Shown here piece after piece: positions 31,545 to 33,960 of a DNA stretch of 33,960 bases. Under the pieces are notes generated by a model. That model was not told the DNA's origin, made no database searches, and saw nothing but the letters and a program-made list of their open reading frames with translations. The stretch's first letter is position 1. Every line of letters starts with the position of its first letter. This stretch comes from Segetibacter koreensis DSM 18137 (GTDB lineage Bacteria; Bacteroidota; Bacteroidia; Chitinophagales; Chitinophagaceae), in NCBI RefSeq assembly GCF_000374045.1, contig NZ_KB893340.1, forward strand, positions 1-33,960, read 5' to 3'. A program made the position numbers and the translations under genes.

Positions 31545-32117
31545 CTATTTTTTACAATCTTTTGAAGAGGGTGGTTCGCAGCTGTTCTTTTCCTTTGCCT
31601 CTAAAATGTTACCTCTGTTGTCCCAGCTAATATTGCAACAAGTTAGTAGTGCTGCTTTTAACTTATCCCTCCCTCTTTGAACCCGTGACCGAATGGATGG
31701 ATACGCTAACCCATGTTTATCAATTAAGTCTTTTTGCTTTATTCCATTCAATTCTACGTCAATAAGAATATCTCGGTATTCTTCGGGTAATTGATTTAGG
31801 TAATTCATCAAACAACAGTCTAAATCTTTAGTGACATCATTGTATTCTTGTTCAGGAGTACTTTCGGCGAATTCCTCCTGCAAAGTTACATTCGCTAAAC
31901 CGGCTCTCTTTCGATAATAGTCCGTAATCTTATTCCGGGTAATGGTATAAATCCAACTTTGCAGCTTTTCGCGCCTTTTAACAGAATTTAGGTTTAAGGC
32001 AACCTTGATAAAAGTATCCTGCAAAATATCTTCAGCATCCTCGTTGTTCGACACTTTTGTTTTAATGTAATTTAGCAAAACGCTTCTCATGTCGGTATAT
32101 AGCATTTCGATTTCCAT
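31545..32117 (-). CDS. sigZ: RNA polymerase sigma factor, SigZ-type (ECF), with Cys-rich tail
   Basis: The 190-aa sigma-70 family protein has region 2 at about 7-73 (NEDAEDILQDTFIKVALNL, LQSWIYTITRNKITDYYRKR) and region 4 at about 103-157 (LPEEYRDILIDVELNGIKQK, YPSIRSRVQRGRDKLKAAL). The layout and the tail beginning LLTCCNISWDNRGNIL fit the SigZ group. No anti-sigma gene is adjacent. The ~30-residue C-terminal extension carries Cys160, 161, 180 and 188, and Cys101-102 lie in the linker. A thiol/metal switch built into the sigma factor is therefore possible. It is followed by the CC-pair peptide gene. Upstream, the remnants of an MFS transporter end only 10 bases before its ATG, so its original promoter context may have been disrupted. 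Confidence 0.85.
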   Translation of the reverse strand: MEIEMLYTDMRSVLLNYIKTKVSNNEDAEDILQDTFIKVALNLNSVKRREKLQSWIYTITRNKITDYYRKRAGLANVTLQEEFAESTPEQEYNDVTKDLDCCLMNYLNQLPEEYRDILIDVELNGIKQKDLIDKHGLAYPSIRSRVQRGRDKLKAALLTCCNISWDNRGNILEAKEKNSCEPPSSKDCKK

Positions 32118-32127
32118 AGCTATGATT

Positions 32128-32348
32128 TTAGGTTCGTTTACTAATATAAATTACTAAAAGAATTTGTAATAAAGAATATGTCAGTAACAAATCATTAAGA
32201 TGAACGCTAGAAAGAAAAAGACCGCAAACTAATGTTCCAAAAGCTGCCCCAGAATCCTTCCATATAGAATTTTGGGCATTGCTCGAATTTTATCACTTGA
32301 GCCATTTGATATCACAATTGGAAATATTGCATTTAAAATGATAATGAA
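32128..32348 (-). pseudogene. Remnant of an MFS transporter C-terminal region
   Basis: Two frames on the minus strand give transporter-like segments. One (from 32348) reads IIILNAIFPIVISNGSSDKI. After a frame change a second (from 32289) reads SIWKDSGAAFGTLVCGLFLS, then a hydrophobic helix, ending at TAA 32128-32130. The order 'hydrophobic helix, polar loop, W-[KR]-D-S-G-x-A-x-G' is that of MFS permeases near helix 11 ('FWRDSGYAIGAL' type). The N-terminal ~350 residues are absent. It is broken by at least one frameshift and by loss of its front. The family call is moderate. Confidence 0.45.
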
Positions 32349-32458
32349 ACAAAAACTTCAAATAACAGGAAGGGAATATTTCTTAAAGTTAAATGTGCGG
32401 CCGCAGCCAAACCCACAGGGCCTACACCAATAGCTATTGGAAGAATGTTTTCATAATC
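32333..32458 (-). pseudogene. Remnant of a FAD/NAD(P)-binding flavoprotein N-terminus
   Basis: On the minus strand the frame reads ILPIAIGVGPVGLAAAAHL followed by LRNIPFLLFEV, the dinucleotide-binding beta-alpha-beta start of a flavoprotein (GxGxxG as GVGPVG, with acidic end FE). It then runs into a stop after 'SLSF'. No ATG is in frame and only about 30 meaningful residues survive, so it is a fragment. The adjoining MFS remnant begins where it ends, suggesting that one deletion joined the two. Confidence 0.55.
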
Positions 32459-32620
32459 TTTTTATTTGCAGTTACGTTATTTAATCAATATAATTTTTAG
32501 TCTTGCTGTAACTAAGACGGAGAGTTGGAAAAATGATGCAAATTTTATGAGAAACTTTTAACTAAAAGAAGGTATAGACAAAGTCTATGAAGCCGTTAAA
32601 AGGGCAACGATTGATAACAA

Positions 32621-33002
32621 TTAGTATCTGGAGTCAAAAATGTCATCACCATTAATAATTTGGTTAGGGATTTCACTGGAAGGCCATCCAAATATTTTAT
32701 TAAAACCATTAGGTCTGAAAATGATTTCAAAGAAAGAATAACTGCCATTAAACGTCATTTCGCCATTGTATTGCGTCGCAGTCCAGTAACACCTCCATAA
32801 TCGCTTTTTTTAAAATTTCTCCTGGTTGCGGATCAATTAGTTTCACAGGTAAAGCCTTAAAGAAAAAAGGCATAGATATTTCATGTGAGGCATGCCACGG
32901 TTTTATCAGGTCTAAACCTTTCGTATCAAATTCACCATACGTATAGCAACGAACAAAAGGAGCTAAAAAAGGTGAAGGTGCGACTTCAGAAGTTGTAATC
33001 AT
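32621..33002 (-). pseudogene. AraC-type regulator N-terminal domain, frameshifted and truncated
   Basis: From ATG 33002 the frame reads SPFLAPFVRCYTYGEFDTKG and ASHEISMPFFFKALPVKLID, the start of the sensory domain of AraC-type regulators of Bacteroidota. It leaves frame after PGEILKK at an A7 run. The expected continuation DYGGVTGL appears in a second frame. TQYNGEMTFNGSYSFFEIIF with RPNGFNKIFG appears in a third, up to TAA at 32621-32623. Two single-base indels near 32785-32812 explain this. The C-terminal helix-turn-helix domain is absent altogether. An intact 84-aa frame (32748-33002) remains but is only a fragment, so it is not listed separately. Confidence 0.7.
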
Positions 33003-33204
33003 ACTTGGACTTTTAGATTCTGTAAGTTCGTTTTAAAACAGTGCCGAAAAAAACAAATTACAAAAAAGGTTTTAAGTAAAAATGGTTATTTGTATTTTTA
33101 TTGAAGAACAACTCCTTTAGCTATCAGTTACCACGCGTTACAAATGTGGTCGCTTCGATTTCTTCTTTTTCCTTTTATTTTCGAGCAACCAATTAGGAAC
33201 AGTC
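33003..33204. other. Short region between relaxase and AraC remnant
   Basis: The left part is AT-rich without coding content. The right part holds the out-of-frame continuation after the relaxase stop (KDETVPNWLLENKRKKKK...), a likely leftover of the lost relaxase C-terminus or of a neighbouring gene joined by deletion. Confidence 0.4.
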
Positions 33205-33753
33205 TCATCCTTTTTTGGTTTGTGTCTTTCCGTATCGAACTTTTTGTGCAGTTAGCTTGATCTCATTTTCCAGCTTTTGGTTACGTCCTTGTGCCTGTGT
33301 TAATCCAAACGTAATTTCGATAGCTTTCCGTGCGACTTCAGATTGGTTTCGACCGATATTGTTCATTTCTATTTTACTGCCATCGCCTTGGATATTGGTA
33401 CTTATAATATGAATATGAGGATGACCCGCATCATAGTGTCGATATACGAGGTAAGGCTGGTGCTCAAATCCAATGCCTTTCATATATGTCTCAGCAATAG
33501 CTGATAACCTTTCTTTATTCAACTGGTCGCTTTCATGGAAATTGAGGGATATATGAACGCTGTTTGCTTTTACCCGCTCGTTGAGTTTGGCCTGATGCTC
33601 CAGCCGGTGTAGCTTGTCGTAGAAGTTCAATCGCTCCAGGTCTTTTGGATAATTCACCGCATAGATACACTCCGCTACTCCGGCCTCTATTTTCTTTTCA
33701 TTGTAATTCAAACTTCTTGAAAGACTTTGTGTTCTTTTTATCCTGGCTACCAT
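33205..33753 (-). CDS. Relaxase / mobilization nuclease (MobB-like), C-terminally truncated
   Basis: The 182-aa product is the catalytic N-terminal domain of a Bacteroidota mobilization relaxase. It has the opening SRSLNYNEKKIEAGVAECI and the metal-binding three-His motif in DAGHPHIHIISTN (about 108-120). It has the region IEMNNIGRNQSEVARKAIEI that follows it in the family. Relaxases nick oriT and carry the strand during transfer. Family members are usually about twice this length. Here the frame ends soon after QKVRYGKTQTKKG, and another frame continues KDETVPNWLLENKRKKKK to a stop at about 33142. That suggests a frameshift or deletion has removed the C-terminal half. It overlaps the upstream mob gene by 7 bases, as in intact mob operons. 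Confidence 0.8.
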   Translation of the reverse strand: MVARIKRTQSLSRSLNYNEKKIEAGVAECIYAVNYPKDLERLNFYDKLHRLEHQAKLNERVKANSVHISLNFHESDQLNKERLSAIAETYMKGIGFEHQPYLVYRHYDAGHPHIHIISTNIQGDGSKIEMNNIGRNQSEVARKAIEITFGLTQAQGRNQKLENEIKLTAQKVRYGKTQTKKG

Positions 33754-33959
33754 TTTTCTGCAAATTGATTGATACGACTTTTGATTTGTTCCACCGTATT
33801 CAGCAAGATTTTATGGTCTACATTATGCAGTAAAATCCACTCTCTGAACTCCGGGATTTTATCTAATAAATGGAGTTTATGCACTGCTTGATTATAGTTC
33901 TTTCCAATAGCATTTAGCTCATTTCTAAGGTTTATCATCTCTGTCATAAAGTCATCGAG
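33747..33959 (-). CDS. MobA/MobC-type mobilization accessory protein, C-terminal part (cut by window edge)
   Basis: Seventy codons of open frame run in from the right window edge and stop at 33747. They start LDDFMTEMINLRNELNAIGK and continue NYNQAVHKLHLLDKIPEF. The motif 'LRNELNAIGKNYNQAVHKL' is typical of the small relaxosome accessory proteins encoded directly before the relaxase. These proteins help the relaxase bind oriT and usually have an N-terminal ribbon-helix-helix, which would lie outside the window. The 7-base overlap with the relaxase gene supports the pairing. The oriT would be expected upstream, beyond the window. Confidence 0.75.
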   Translation of the reverse strand, partial: LDDFMTEMINLRNELNAIGKNYNQAVHKLHLLDKIPEFREWILLHNVDHKILLNTVEQIKSRINQFAEKW

Positions 33960-33960
33960 G

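Noticed and set aside
32560-32625. Plus-strand KEGIDKVYEAVKRATIDNN, superficially like a chaperonin segment
   Set aside because: Very short, flanked by stops, and its downstream extension is antisense to the AraC-type remnant, which explains that sequence better.

Overview
The window is an AT-rich stretch of a Bacteroidota chromosome, most likely from the Chitinophagaceae. The supporting signs are a protein with a type IX secretion (T9SS) C-terminal sorting domain, Bacteroidota-type -7 promoter boxes (TAnnTTTG) in front of several genes, A-rich leaders in place of strong Shine-Dalgarno sites, and family-level resemblance of the arsenic genes, SigZ and the mob genes to Bacteroidota versions. 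No rRNA, tRNA or CRISPR array was recognised.

Left part (1-21.7 kb) is ordinary chromosome. In order it carries the N-terminus of an IS1595-type transposase cut by the window edge (1-181, minus), a secreted beta-helix protein with a T9SS tail, serA, a CheY-like response regulator, a class C-type serine hydrolase lipoprotein, a two-ORF microprotein locus, a Tat-exported amidase, a Tat-exported TIM-barrel epimerase-like protein, a TPR protein behind gyrA, lysC (aspartate kinase), an unknown 54-aa peptide, mutS, a class I aminotransferase and a class A-type serine hydrolase lipoprotein. Several genes end at perfect hairpin terminators. lysC, serA and the aminotransferase are amino-acid metabolism genes but do not form one operon.

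Right part (about 22-34 kb) reads as an integrated, partly decayed mobile arsenic-resistance island. It begins with a winged-helix/coiled-coil membrane protein and an intact tyrosine recombinase with 12-bp-spaced direct repeats upstream. Next is a minus-strand arsenic locus: arsR, then arsM (arsenite methyltransferase), an ArsN1-type N-acetyltransferase, an Acr3 arsenite efflux pump, arsA and a metallophosphoesterase. arsA has lost most of its first ATPase domain and is frameshifted at an A10 tract. Two near-identical 16-bp palindromes lie in front of arsR and arsM and are the likely ArsR operators.

Beyond arsR lie a lipoprotein, a 69-aa protein, a 65-aa peptide with four Cys-Cys pairs and a SigZ-type sigma factor with a Cys-rich C-terminal tail. 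After these come remnants of an MFS transporter, a flavoprotein and an AraC-type regulator, then a truncated relaxase and the C-terminus of an upstream mob gene that runs off the window. Integrase at one side and mobilization genes at the other suggest an integrative and mobilizable element.

The most interesting candidate for an undescribed system is the SigZ / Cys-Cys peptide pair. Vicinal cysteine pairs recur in the tail of the sigma factor, in its small neighbour, in ArsM and in ArsR. This suggests, without proof, a metalloid-sensing and metalloid-buffering module attached to the arsenic island.
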